Shown: positions 31,914 through 43,514 of the stretch, in pieces
Numbering within the stretch: position 1 is the first letter of the stretch
Layout: the number at the start of each line of letters is the position of its first letter
DNA from: Zopfochytrium polystomum
Lineage: Eukaryota > Chytridiomycota > Chytridiomycetes > Chytridiales > Chytridiaceae
Length of the DNA: 64,000 nt
Reading direction: 5' to 3'
NCBI GenBank assembly: GCA_025765615.1
Contig: JAIVFJ010000142.1
Location: forward strand, 62,001 to 126,000
Position numbers and translations under genes: made by a program
Notes under the pieces: generated by a model
What the model saw: the letters and a program-made list of their open reading frames with translations, nothing else
Database searches by the model: none
What the model was told of the DNA's origin: nothing

Positions 31914-32903
31914 GGCGAAGAGAACGGAAGGTGGCCGGACCTTGTACTTTTTTCCTTTTTTTCCCCACTTTCTTCTTCGGCCCACTTCATTTTTGGAAGG
32001 GATTGTTCCGATTGAGAGAGGGAAAGGGGAGCGAAGGGCGTTGGTTGTAAGGGGGGTCTCTTGCCGTTTATTTTTTTTTTTTTTTTGTCCTCTTGTTAGT
32101 TTCAGCGTCTCTCCAACCTTTGCTCGACGCCGCTCTTGCCTCTCATGCTTCTCTTTTTTTCTTCTCTCTTTTACAAAGCCAACACTCGTCCTTCTCTTTA
32201 TCCTTTACTTTTTTTTCTCCTTTCTCTCCCGGCTCTCCCATCCTCTCTCGCACCCCATCACCCTCCTGGGACACGCTGTTTGGAATTCTTTTCTTTTGTG
32301 TGTGTGTGTGTGTGTGTGTGTTCTTTTTTTTTCTTCGTTTTCCTCTTGTCCATTCGCTCGCCCACCCCTTTCACGCTTTGTTGGTGGTTGTGGGTGTATG
32401 TGGTTGGGCGTCAAGGGTGCGACGACGTGGGGCGGGGGTGAGGGGGGGAAGGGGTCGGGAGAGTGGGAGTTGGTGAGGCGGTCGGGGAGTGGGAAGGCCG
32501 CTGTTTGCTTTTGCTGCTGTTGTGTTTTTGGTTTTTTCCCCTTTTTTTTTTCTCTCTTTTTTGGAGTAAAACCCCTTGTGGGTGCAAGTTTTGCTTGCCT
32601 TTTTTTTTATTTGGGCCGTCCACCTCGATCTTCATCTGCTTCATCTTTTTCGCCGTGCCCTGTCAAACGAGCGTAATTGCTGGACTCTGTATTCCCTCTG
32701 GCAGCTCCCTCGCCGTCCATCAGATTCAACCTGCCAGCCCCGTCGTCCACGCCCGAGCCCGCCAACAGCCGCGACTACCGCTCGTCTGTCCTTACCATCA
32801 ACTCCCTCGAGTCCGTCGACTCGGACGCATCCGGAGACACTTTTTCCCCGTCGTTTTCGGCATCGCGACGGCCTGCTGCTGGCGCCGACCCTTCAGGCCT
32901 GAG
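31914..32903. other. Intergenic, T-rich; possible 5' leader of fragment
   Basis: Poly-T and GT-rich sequence without a supported gene. A Ser/Asp-rich frame at about 32718-32880 looks protein-like and could be an upstream exon of the chitin synthase fragment, but no splice connection was settled. Confidence 0.4.
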
Positions 32904-33197
32904 ATGGCGGGCAACAACAGCGGCGGCGGCGCAGGCGGTGGTGGAAATGGCGGGGCGGGCGACTCAGATAGCGACGACGGCGATCGAGTGCCAGCGCTGC
33001 TTGCGCGCACCATGACCCGCTCGAAAAAGACGGTCAAGCTGTCGCAGTCCGGCAACCTTGTTGTAAAATCCCGTGTCCCCGAGGAGGTTCTGCAGGGCGA
33101 GAAGTTCACGTCCACCGAGGAGTTTGCGACGATGCGGTATACAGCCGCGACCTGCGGTACGCGGATGCTATACTTCAGGCCCCGCTGGGTGTGCTGA
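32904..33197 (+). pseudogene. Chitin synthase 5' fragment
   Basis: From ATG 32904, a Gly/Asp-rich leader leads into the chitin synthase N-terminal signature: RSKKTVKL, then GNLVVKSRVPEEVL, then FATMRYTAATC. In the family this continues 'DPDxF' and about 700 more residues. Here the similarity stops exactly at a donor-like G|GTACGC near 33157 and the frame ends at 33195-33197. No catalytic or membrane region of chitin synthase follows within the window. The fragment is therefore either the first exon of a disrupted gene, or an exon now spliced to the next gene (its donor is phase 1, matching that gene's acceptors). Confidence 0.7.
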
Positions 33198-33311
33198 CGT
33201 TGTAACTTGTGGCAGACGTGCGGAGAGAAAAATATAAAAATAAATAAAATTAGACAACAAAAAAATTAAAAAATTAAATAAACAAAATACAGAGAACAAA
33301 GTAAACAGAGA

Positions 33312-36300
33312 ATGGGCCTGATCGATGCGCTCACAACCACGTCGGCGCCGTCGCTCTACCGATGCCTGTTCCCACGTACGTACGCGCGTGCGGCGCCAAA
33401 CGCATCCACCACCCCTCTTGACGCCTTCACCTCTTCCCCTTTCCCCCGATCGATCCCAACCCCCACCCAACCCCCAACCCCCACCCCCACCACGGCGCTG
33501 GCACCTCCCTCTTCACCAAACGAACTAATCCCATTTCAATCACGCACACTCACACATACACACGCACACGCACACATCACCGCAACCGTCCACCCACCCC
33601 CACCGCTCCCCGGGGCCAAAGAACAGCCGACGCAGCCGACGCCGCGGGCCACGTCGACGCCGCCGACCTCGCGCTGCTGATCGGGTTGGTCGCCGGCTGC
33701 GAGCAGTGGGAGACGGCCGTCGCCGCGTTGGGGATGATGGTGGATGCGGTCGTTGATGGTGCGTGTGTGTGTGTGTATGTGATTTGTGCTGTTTGTTTAC
33801 GGGGGGCCTGACGTGGCAGGTGCTTGTTGTCCCGCTGTCTGGGCGGGGGATCGAAACCCTTTTGGCTGACTGTAATTCATGCACTCGCGCCACAATACAA
33901 ACACACACACACACACACACTCATCCGCACGACCGCCCGCTCGCTCGCCTCGCTGGCACACACGCTTGTAACGTGGCCCTAACCCCAGTCCCGCGCCCGG
34001 CGGCGACGCGGCACGACGCGCAGTCTGCGGCGATCGCCTTCCTCGCGCGGTGGTGCCGCGGTGCGGGGGGCGAGGCCGTCGGCGTCGAACCCGAAGCGTT
34101 TGAGAAGGGCGTGGCGGCTGTGTCGCGGCTCGGGGTTTCTGGTTCGGTTTGCGGGACAAACGCTATTTTATTTTATTTTATTTTATTTTATTTTTGTTCG
34201 GCTGCGGCGAAACACACGCGTTTGACTGAACCCAAATTCCTTCGACAACAACACAAAAAAAAAAAAAAAAAAAATAGCGGCGACAGCGCCCGCCGCCGCG
34301 CTCTCGCAACTGCAAGCGTGCTTTGCCGAGTGGCTGGCGCCCATCGCGCCTTCGCCTTCGTCGCCCGCCCTCGACTTTGCTGCCGTGGCCGCCGCCTTTG
34401 ACGCGATGGCTCGCGACGGTGAGCCCTGCTCTTACACACCTACTACCTTCTGAATCTTCAAACCTCAAATAAACAAAAAAAAAAATAAAATAAAAAAAAA
34501 CAGACCGGTTCTTTTCGGGCTTCCTACTGCACCGTGGCGGCGCCGCGTGTCTGCTGCGCCTGCTGCAGTGGGCTGCGGGAGGCGGCGGCGGCGGGCAGCA
34601 GCAGCAGCAGCAGCGGGGACGGATGACGGACGGTGAGGTCGCAACAGTGCTAGAGTGGTGCCGGCGCGGGTTGGAAGTTGCTGCTGCTGCGGTAGCAATG
34701 GCGGCGGAAGGTGAGGTTCTCAACTTGTTTTTGCTCTGTTCTTCACCTTTTTCTCTGTTGGACTCACCTTTGTCCGCCTGCTCTGGGGCCTTGAACCGCA
34801 GACACGGCGACAGCGACGGCAGCGGCGGCGGTGACCGCCGAATTCCAGGACGCGGCGCCGCGGCTGTTGGCGGAGCTAATGGCAGTGCGAGTTTCGGTGG
34901 AGGTGCTGGCGGCGTGCGTGGCGGTCTTGGAGACTGGTATTTTTCTGGTGTTTCCATGGGGGGTTTTTTTTTTCGGTTGGCGAGTGTGCTTGTCACCTAA
35001 TTTTCGCGTCGACCCCGCCCAGGTGGCATGCAGGCGGCAGTGGCAACGGCGAGCCGGCTTGGGTTCCTGCGCAACGTCAGCAAGGTGCGGGACGCGGGCG
35101 TGCTGCGCGGGTGCGTCGGCATCGTGCGGATGGCGCTCGAAAGCTGTGAGGCTAGCAGCATTGCTTTCATTTTTTCCACAAATTATTAACAGTTGGTTTC
35201 CACTTCCTCAACGCAAAACACACTCACCCACACTCACGCCTTAGTAGCGGTTCCACCGCGCAGCGCGGTGTACGACGCTGCTGTCGCCTTTGTGCGCGAG
35301 GTGATGGATGTCTGCGTCGAGATGGGCCAGCAGCTGCAGCTGCCGCAGTCACACCGAGACGCCTGGGAGGTGGCGGAGGTCGAGGCGCGGGCGCTGGGCG
35401 CGGCGCTGGCTGATGCGGCGGCGAAAGGTGAGATGGTGTGGTTGCTGATCACTTTTTCTGATGTGGGTAATGACAGAGGGAGAGAGACAAGGGAGAGAGT
35501 GTGTGAGAGAGAGAGTGTGTGTGTGGTGTGTGTTTTGTGCGAATTGTAATTTTGCACTTCTTGATTCTTGAAAGCTGACGCTGCCGCAAATCTCCAACAC
35601 AAACGCAATACGTAGCCAAGCCGCCTCCACCGACACCAATCAGCCGACCGACGTCGGCGCGCACACCAAGGCCGCGTCCGCAGCAGCCACCGCCGCCGCC
35701 GGTGGTGGTGGTTCTTCTTCCGCGAGCAGCGGCGGCGGTGGAGGAGGACAATGGAGCGGCGATGGCGGGGGACGCGGAGGAGCGAGTGCGGGGCGAGGCG
35801 ACGGCACAGCCGGCTGGGCTCGTGGCAGGTGAGGTTGAGCAGAAGCCTGGGGAAGGGGGGCACGGATTTCTATTTGCCGTCGGTTCCCATGCGAAAGACC
35901 TTCCCCCTGAGCTTTCTCAAAGCCGTCTCGCGTATTGTTGACCTTTCCCCCTTCGCCCTTCATAATTCTCTCCTTCTCGTCCGTCAACACAATCTCTCTT
36001 TGGCATCCCGCAGCGCCCCACGATGCGTCGGCGGCGGTCGCGGCCGACGAAGACGCGCTGGGCGAGCTGCTGTCGCAGTGCCGGAGCGGCGACGTCCGCG
36101 TGCGTAGCGAAGCTGTGCAATCTGCGCGAAGTATTTGCTTCCGGAAAGGTGAGGGGACGTTTCTGCTCTTCATATCCGTATGTCCATCTCTCTGTCCAAG
36201 CGCAGAGGCTTCAATCCTCATTCCAATTGGTCGTCTCTTTCCACTAGACCTCGCGCCGGGCTTCGCCGGCCGGCTGGCGGCCGCCCTGCTGCAAGCAATG

Positions 36301-37179
36301 GACGACATTGAAGGTCTGGGTCCGTGGTTGCGAAGGGGCTCATCTGTCTATTTCCCGGACTCGCTCGCTACCTTGACTGGGCTTAAAAAAGTACTATTTT
36401 TACCTCGGCAGAGCACGTCCAAGTCGACGCACTGGGTGGATTGGCTAACCTAGCGCGGAACGGTGAGCATTTTGCGTGAAACCCACGCTGCCCCCCTCCA
36501 TCCCCACACACTCACTCACAAATCCACCCATCTTCCCTCCAAAACAAACTTTTATCAGAACAGCACCGCCGCGCGCTGGACGCAGCGGCCGTGGCAGCGG
36601 CGCTGTTGCGCAAGATCGAAATGTCGTATAACCTAGGGGCGGTCGAGCTAGCGCTGCGCGGCCTGCACCCGCTCCTGGTCGATGGTGAGCAACTGGACCC
36701 CGCTTTTAGTCCTTTCAATTTACCTTACCTCCCCCAACCTCCTCCAATCCCTGTCTCCCGCCAAACATCCTCGGCCCACCCCAGCACCATCCGCATGCGA
36801 CGCAGTGCTCTCTCACGGCAGGAGCGGCGCGGGCGGCGGCGGGATCCGCGTGCTGCGGGGCCTGCTGCAGAGCCGGGACGGTGCGGTGGAGACGCTCGCC
36901 CGGGCGTGCCTGCAGCGGGTGGTGGCGCACGGCGGGGCGGCGGCGGCGGTGCAGTCGCAGCTAGTGGCCGGCACCGACGTGTGGGAGCGCGTCGGCGCCG
37001 CGTGGGCCAGGCAGGATCACCAGGTCCACAACCGCGCGGCGGCGCCGGTGCATGCCGCTGGCGGTGGAGGGGGAGGAAGGGGAGGCGGTGGCGGAGAGGC
37101 GGCGTTTGCGAAGGTGAGGAAGGTGAAGACCAAGGATCGGGAAAGGACGGCAGCGGTGGGGAAGCGTGGAGTGGTTTGA
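33312..37179 (+). CDS. ARM/HEAT-like alpha-helical protein, 14 exons
   Basis: Exons: 33312..33375, 33627..33758, 33989..34141, 34278..34418, 34504..34710, 34802..34936, 35023..35145, 35245..35427, 35616..35828, 36014..36148, 36248..36313, 36412..36462, 36559..36684, 36806..37179; total 700 residues. Every join keeps frame and every intron is phase 1. The protein is almost wholly Ala/Leu/Val-rich helix of 20-45-residue units (for example EHVQVDALGGLANLARN; GAVETLARACLQRVV), as expected of an armadillo or HEAT solenoid, with a Pro-rich linker in exon 9 and a Gly-rich, basic C-terminus. No specific family is claimed. Exon 8 has tandem acceptors (TTAGTAG) that would add or drop one residue. Start at ATG 33312 is least certain. 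Confidence 0.72.
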
Positions 37180-37532
37180 GCCGAATTACTACTTGGTTGA
37201 GGAGGCGTGATCTAGACGGCGTATAATCATCTATTCAATCCTGCAAGGCAGCCCTCCCCCTCTTTCCCTCGGTACACCCATCCAACGGATCAAACGAGTG
37301 ATAGTCCCACAGTTGGTCCCTTTCACGCACAGCTGAGTTGCTAACTCGTGTCGCCGGAAGCGGGGACTGTCTCTACTAGGCGGCTCCGTTCATGTAAACG
37401 CGGCTCAAGCCGGCGAAAACCCATTCCACAGCCGCAGCCGGTTCGCATCGGCAGCGACGCGATCATGGCGTGGTAGAACCGCAGCATCGGGAACCCCGGC
37501 GCAGCATCACGGTCCCGCCGCCGTCGCCGCCG

Positions 37533-39332
37533 TCGCCAACGGTTGTGGGGTGTTGTCGTGATCGTCCCAACGTTTTCGCTTGCAGCAGAGGTGCCGAAGG
37601 CACCAAAGCTGCTCTTCCCTCAATTTCTGGATTGTTTGGCTGCTTTGGCAGCGACGAAGTCGCCGTGTGGATTTGTGTTGGGTGTCTTCGTTTTTTTTTC
37701 CTTTTCGTGTTTTTTGGTTTTTGTTATTGTTTTTTTCCCTTTCTCCTTTCTTTCTCTCTTCGCTCGCGACGGACAAGTTCACTGGCCGCCTTTACCATCA
37801 GGCAAGCACAGACAACTGCTCCTCCCCCTCCGCACCCGCTCCAACCGCCACCCCGCCGTCGTCGTCGCCCAACGTGACGCTCGTCCCCAGGCAGGACTGC
37901 GGGTGGGGCCAGACGCAGACGGCCGAATTCGGATGCACGTGCTGTGACGGGGTGGCGCCCGTCGCCGGACGACCAAAAATGCTGCTCGCCCAACTCGAGC
38001 TACCAGCCGGGCGGCGTCTGCGACGACGGCACCACGTGGGACGACGCCGCGAACCAGTGCGTCGGGAAAACCCCGTCGAACTGCCCGTGGGGAACCCTCC
38101 AGCAGGACAGCTCCTGCGTGTGCCGCGACGGCTGGTGGCCCGCCGCCAACGGCAAGTGCTACGCGCCGAATTCTCAGTAAGTCGACGGATCCGGGTGTGT
38201 CTGCAACGATGGTACGTCGTGGGACGGCAACGCGTGTATCGATGGTTCGCCCTCCCCCGCCGCCGCCGCCCCCTCCTCCTCCCCCTCCACCAGCTCAGCC
38301 CCAGATCCCCGCTATTATTTACTCCAAGACGCCAAACAACAACGACTGCGCGGGCTACAGTAATGGTGATGTTATAAAAGCTATCAAGAACGGCATCTAC
38401 GCAGGAATTACGGATTTCGACGGAAAGGCAGCGTGCCACGGCGTAAATGTTAATGGCTGCAACTTGTTCGCTATCTATATTGTCTTTAACGATCCATCCA
38501 ACGAGAACAAGTACACTGCTGACGATTGCCCCTCCTCGGCGTACACGGAAACTTACAGGTCTCATGTCAGCGAGCCAGCTGGAAGCTGCAGGTGCGGTCG
38601 CTTCGACTGCTGCTGATGGAAAGCTTGGAGTCCGGGTGGATCCTCAAGGGTGTGGGAATTTGGGAGTCCATCAAGCAATGTCTTCCTCCATTTGAACTTC
38701 TCCCTGCTCTGTCTCTTTCATCCCCTTTCTCTCTCTTGTGCTTACCCCTCACGACCTTTCCGAAGGATGGTTGTTGGGAAAATCCAGCTGCTATTCTAAT
38801 TTTTTGAGGATTACAAATAATGAATAGCACTTTGAAATTATCCATCATCAAGCGATCAGGATCGAAAGGTCCCCATTGCCACGATCAAACCAACGGCGGC
38901 GCGGCCTCGAAAACTGCCACGGCGAGGGAACTGCGCGTGAGCTTGAAGCGCGCGCGCGCGGGAGCAGTCCGCGCTGCACGGCGCGGAGCCGTCGCACAGG
39001 GGAAGCGGGCGCGCCGAGCTGCCGCGGCCGTTGCTGTTGGACCACCGCTTGGGGCTGCTTTGTGGACCGGACGTGTGAGTGCGCAGCGCGCTGTGTCCGC
39101 CTGACAGGCTGTGGCGTTTTAACCCTCTGCCCGCACAACACCTCCCCCATCCCGCTCTCGCAGCCCTTGCGGTCGCCTTCAACTTGCCAATCCGTATCCC
39201 TTGAAACCTCACTCACTACAACTTACACCATCCGAGACCATCTCATAGCCTTCTAGACATGATCACATGGATGCCTTGATTCGACCCGATCCATCCCCAT
39301 TCCATCCCTGCTTGCCAAGGTCACACAATGCC
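37533..39332 (+). repeat. Segmental duplication, copy A
   Basis: Three blocks, about 37533-37668, 38451-38884 and 39085-39332, recur in the same order and orientation at about 50342-50478, 50519-50951 and 50952-51198. Sequence between the blocks (most of the Cys-rich pseudogene, and a 200-bp GC-rich piece 38885-39084) is absent from the second copy. Copy A ends at CACAATGCC, where the long inverted repeat begins. Confidence 0.85.
37760..38616 (+). pseudogene. Broken paralogue of the Cys-rich protein at 5168
   Basis: Similarity to the gene at 5168-6777 starts at the 'SLATDKFTG' segment and runs to the C-terminal Cys-Cys stop. The signal peptide and hydrophobic segments are missing, replaced by unrelated sequence. 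A 1-nt insertion near 37940, an in-frame TAA at 38178-38180 and another frameshift near 38250 break the cysteine modules. The last 100 residues (proline run and eight-cysteine domain, to TGA 38614-38616) are open and well conserved. Confidence 0.85.
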
Positions 39333-39803
39333 CTCTTCCGCATTGCATTCCAAGTATTTAGTACTCATTCATAGTCTCAAATAGACAATGAAACCGCCGT
39401 AGAACAGAACTTCGCATCATCTGTAATTTGACTCTGGTACTGAAAGGGTGGCAAAATAAAAATGTCATCCCAGCCTGTGATAAGATCTCAGATCAAGGCG
39501 TCGTTCCGCTTTTTTCAGCAAATTTGAGGCCGACGCCAACATGTCGGTCTGCAAAAGCTACCCTTGCTCCAGTATTCGTCAAAAGACAAGGCCTAAACCG
39601 ACTTAAAAAAGGAGGCTTTGAAAATGCGGTTGTACTTTCCACTTCCGTGAGCTCATTGTGGGTGTTTCCAAAATGTAAATGATCCGAAGTGTGGTCTGGT
39701 TTCAGTTGTCGCTTGGTGCAGTCTGGAACCATAAGCTGAGGCTGGCATCCGGCAAAATCAAAAATTTCGTTTTTCCTTCGAAAAGCTGGCCAAAAAATTG
39801 GCT
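39333..39803 (+). repeat. Long inverted repeat, left arm
   Basis: About 470 bp starting CTCTTCCGCATTGC, present as reverse complement at 49079-49584. It lies directly upstream of the hAT transposase frame. No matching 8-bp target duplication was found outside the two arms. Confidence 0.85.
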
Positions 39804-39860
39804 AAATATCGGCTCATCAATCAGAGAGACAAAGGCCATGGGGCGCCCTGCTAGCGAAGT

Positions 39861-41648
39861 GTGGATTCCACCAATCAAACTGCCCGGCAGGGGGCGGCGC
39901 CAGCTTGCATGCACTGCCAGAAAGTCGTCAAGCACAGAAATAAAGTCAAACGGGTTGAAGACCATTTGCGAAGCTGTGATTTGTTCCTTGCAACACTGAA
40001 AGATGGACCTGTTCCCGACTTTATCACGTCCAAACACTCACGCTTAAACGATGACAGTCAGGAATGTTGTTCCTCCTGCGGTTCTGTGAGCATGACGCCA
40101 GAGCGGAAGGAGTTCTTTAACCAAAACCTTGTTATGATGATCTTCTCTTCTGGACTTCCATTTCGTTTGGTCGAGAGTCCTTATCTTCGTGATGCAATTA
40201 AGTGCCTCCAACCAGATCTCAATATTCCCAGTCGGAAGGACGTCGCCGGTGATATTTTGGATAGTCTCTACGACTACTGCTGGTCAAAAGTTGTTGCTGC
40301 GCTGTTAGGCTTGGAGAACCCTGTCGCAGTTGTAACAGACTCATACACTAATATCAACAACGAGCCTATCACGGACTATATGATTGTTACACCAATTGGA
40401 ACGTTTTACTGGAAAAGCAAGAATTCTCGTGGAGAGGGCCGTGCTGCGTCTGTCTTGGCTGATGAATGGAAATCAATGATAGAGGATATTCCAGCTCAGG
40501 TCGGAGGAATCGTCACAGACAACACAAAAGCGAACAAGAATGCATGGCTTATTCTTCAGGCAGCAATCCTAGGGTTTTTCGCTGCTGGTTGTGCTTCTCA
40601 CAGTCTCAATTTACTTGCACACGACTTGTGTGATGGAAAAACTGGGCATAAGTCACTTGCGTTTGTTTCAAACTGCGTCAACACTACCGGTGAAGTGATC
40701 AACTTTTTCCAGAAACAGCAGATCATTGGTGGCATTTTAAAAGCAGAGTTGGAGAAGAACGCAGAAAAGTGGCTCGTAAAGCCAGCTGCAACCAGGTGGT
40801 CGTTGCATTTAAATGCAGCGAAGTCCCTCCTCGCAGCACTGCCGTGCATTCGCACTCTCACAATTCAAGAGTCGTTCCTTCGAGACTGTCAAATACGGCA
40901 AGACCGCGAACGGCGAGAGTGGATTGCTGCTATTGCGTACACACCTTGCTTTGAAGCCAATCTCCTCAAGGTTATTGCAATTCTTGATCCTATCAACGAT
41001 CAACTCGTGTGTTTTCAAGGTGACAAGGTGCCCTTATCAGAGGTCTATGGCGGTTTAAAATATATCCGAGCCGCATTCAAGGACCTGTCAAGTGTATCTC
41101 CTGACGTAAAGGCTGCATTGTTGGACATGCTTGCAGCGCGAGAGACTTTCATTTGCTGTGACGAACATGGTTTTGCTTACCTTCTCGACCCAAAATATTT
41201 GGGTGATGGTCTTGAAGACGAAGAACGCGGCCGGTTGATGGAGAAAATCACGCAGCTGAACCCAAATGCATCTGTCGCTGATCAATGCACGTTGGGAAAG
41301 GAGCTTATCGAGTTCGAGGCTGCATGCAGAAGCATCCATCAAAAGGAACTGATAATGTCGCTCAATCTTAAGAATCGGACTGTGTTGCCAACGGAGTTCT
41401 GGGCATCGTCATAAGGAGCACGTTTCACATTTCTGCAGCCAATTGCACTTCGCCTTTTCTCAATGCCTCCGTCAAGTGCATCATCTGAACGGAACTTTTC
41501 TTTGTTCGGGCGCATACACACCGACCTCCGCAACCGTCTCAGTGGTGATCGGCTCTACAAGTTGATATTTATAATTACATACAAATGCGCTGATATTGCA
41601 GGGTGCCGAAAGTGCGAGATTTGTGGAGGAAACTTTGAAGGACTTTGA
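39861..41648 (+). pseudogene. hAT-family transposase with one in-frame stop
   Basis: A 517-residue frame (39861-41414) has an N-terminal BED-like zinc finger (CMHCQKVVKHRNKVKRVEDH), a DUF659-type core (VTDSYTNINNEP; GGIVTDNTKANKNAW), a CASHSLNLLAHD motif and a TRWSLHL motif, typical of hAT elements. It stops at TAA 41412-41414. The same frame continues to 41648 with the C-terminal dimerisation motif SSASSERNFSLFGRIHTDLR. The element is thus inactivated by a single nonsense codon, unless there is readthrough or an unrecognised intron. Its left flank is the inverted repeat; the right end could not be located. Confidence 0.85.
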
Positions 41649-41842
41649 GGAGCTAGCACTGGTCACCTGAGCAATTCTACCTTGAAAGCTACTGTTTCCT
41701 CACACTCAAGCCAAAGGCGTCATCACTCCAGTGCAGGATCTGATTTGGATGATGATGACGTCCCTCACACTGGCGAGGGAGGCGCACCAGCTGCAGACAC
41801 AGACAGCAAGAGTACGAGTGAAAGTGATACAGACTCAGAAGT

Positions 41843-43341
41843 GTGGGAAAATGCAGCAACAGTCCACAGCCAGGCTCGCCAGTGCACGTGCCGTCAACAG
41901 AACAGCCAAGCACCCCTGTGAGTCAGCCATCACCACAGGAGCGCTGTAGCGAGCACATACAGATGCAACAAGATCATGAGCGTACTCAGCGAGAACAAGC
42001 AGTACGTGATTTCCTGGAATGCAAGAAGAAGGGAATGAAAGCAACTGGGGGGCGAGCAAACTTTGCTTTCATTTCCGTTGCAGAGGTCAAACGTGACCCT
42101 GAATGGAAGAGTTGGAAAGCCGCTATGGATAAGCAGATGAAAACATTTGACGAATATGGAACGTGGCCAATGAAACCACTCCCACCACGTCGCAAACCTA
42201 TTGGATCAAAGTGGCACCTGGAGAGGCGGAAAGATGCAGATGGAAACTTGTTGGAGAGGAAGGCGAGGCTGGTTGGGCAAGGATTCAGCCAGATTTATGG
42301 ACTTAATTACACTGAGACATACTCGCTGACAGCACAAGCACAGACTTTTTGGCTGATGCTTGTACTGGCTCTGGAGTTTGATATGGAAATTCACCAAAGC
42401 GATATTCGTGCGGCTTACTTGAACAGACTCATGGATGAGGAAGTCTATAACAGCCAGATGGGTATGAGGTATTTGGGCCAAATGGGGAGAAGCTCTATTG
42501 CCTATTACGGAGGGCCCTGTATGGGACAAAACAGGCTGGGCGGATCTGGTACAAGACCACTCGCAAGTGGTTGGAGGAGAATGGATTCTGACCATCAAAG
42601 CATGACCCTTGCCTCTTCCTAGAGGGGGAGCTAGGGAATCCAGACTTTATGGCGGTCCTATTGTTTGTAGATGATATGCTGACATTCTATTATGCCTCTG
42701 GAAAGGCAAACTTTGAGAAGTTCTGGACTCACCTGAATGCTACTTTCGAGCTGCGTGATGTGGGCAGGCTGGAGCTGGCCAATGCAACAGACAAACACTG
42801 GGAGGCAGGTCTAGACGTGCTACGCTACGTCAAGGGAACTGCTGATGTGCCACTTGTGTTTCGACAGGGCGGCAAGATGGAACTTGTGGGATACTCTGAT
42901 TCCGACTTTGCCTCAGACAAAGTGTCTGCAAAGTCTGTCTATGGATTTGTTTTCTTCCTTGGAAACTGTGCTATTAGCTGGAGGAGCAAACACACAGACT
43001 CAGTTGCAACATCGACAACAGTGGCAGAATTGGAGGGCCTCTTGGAGGCCATGAAGGAAGTGATTTGGTTTCGCAGACTGTTGGGGGAGATTGGTCTCCC
43101 TGATTCAGGGCCAACTTTTATCTACGAAGATAACACCTCAGTCATCAAGACGAACCTCGAGTGTACCAAGCATGAAGCAGTGAAGGTCGAATTCGTGTGG
43201 GAGAAAATTCAGCATGAGAAAGTCATCTCTGTTGAGCACAAGCCAACAACAGAGATGGTTGCGGACATTTTTACCAAGTCGTTGGGACCCTCTGTGTTCA
43301 GGAAACATGCAGAAGCATTGGGACTTCGATTTAGTGGGTAG
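41843..43341 (+). pseudogene. Ty1/copia pol fragment (RT plus RNase H)
   Basis: Frame 41843-42622 encodes the start of copia RT (ERKARLVGQGFSQIYGLNYT; HQSDIRAAYLN). After a frameshift, 42649-43341 encodes LLFVDDML, a deletion of the RT thumb, and the whole RNase H (YVKGTADVPL; SDSDFASDK; EDNTSVIK; ADIFTKSLG). A polypurine tract GAGGGGGAG and TGTGGGAG at 43359-43366 mark the start of a truncated 3' LTR. Gag and integrase are absent. It directly follows the hAT frame and is a different copia lineage from the one at 17.7-18.9 kb. Confidence 0.85.
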
Positions 43342-43514
43342 AAGGGTGTCGCATGAGGGGGAGTGTGGGAGTTCATGCTTGCGCTTCTGTGTTGTTCTTG
43401 TTCTGAAAGGACTACTTGTCAGAGAAAAAATTAAAAGAAAAAAAAAGTCAAACAACAAATTCGCAGACGATGAGATCTCGACACGATCGCGTGAGCTCTC
43501 ACTGGACACTGGAC

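Noticed and set aside
34188..34996. Minus-strand open frames across the ARM-like gene
   Set aside because: Low-complexity Pro/Arg/Ser shadows; the plus-strand exon chain keeps frame through thirteen splice junctions.
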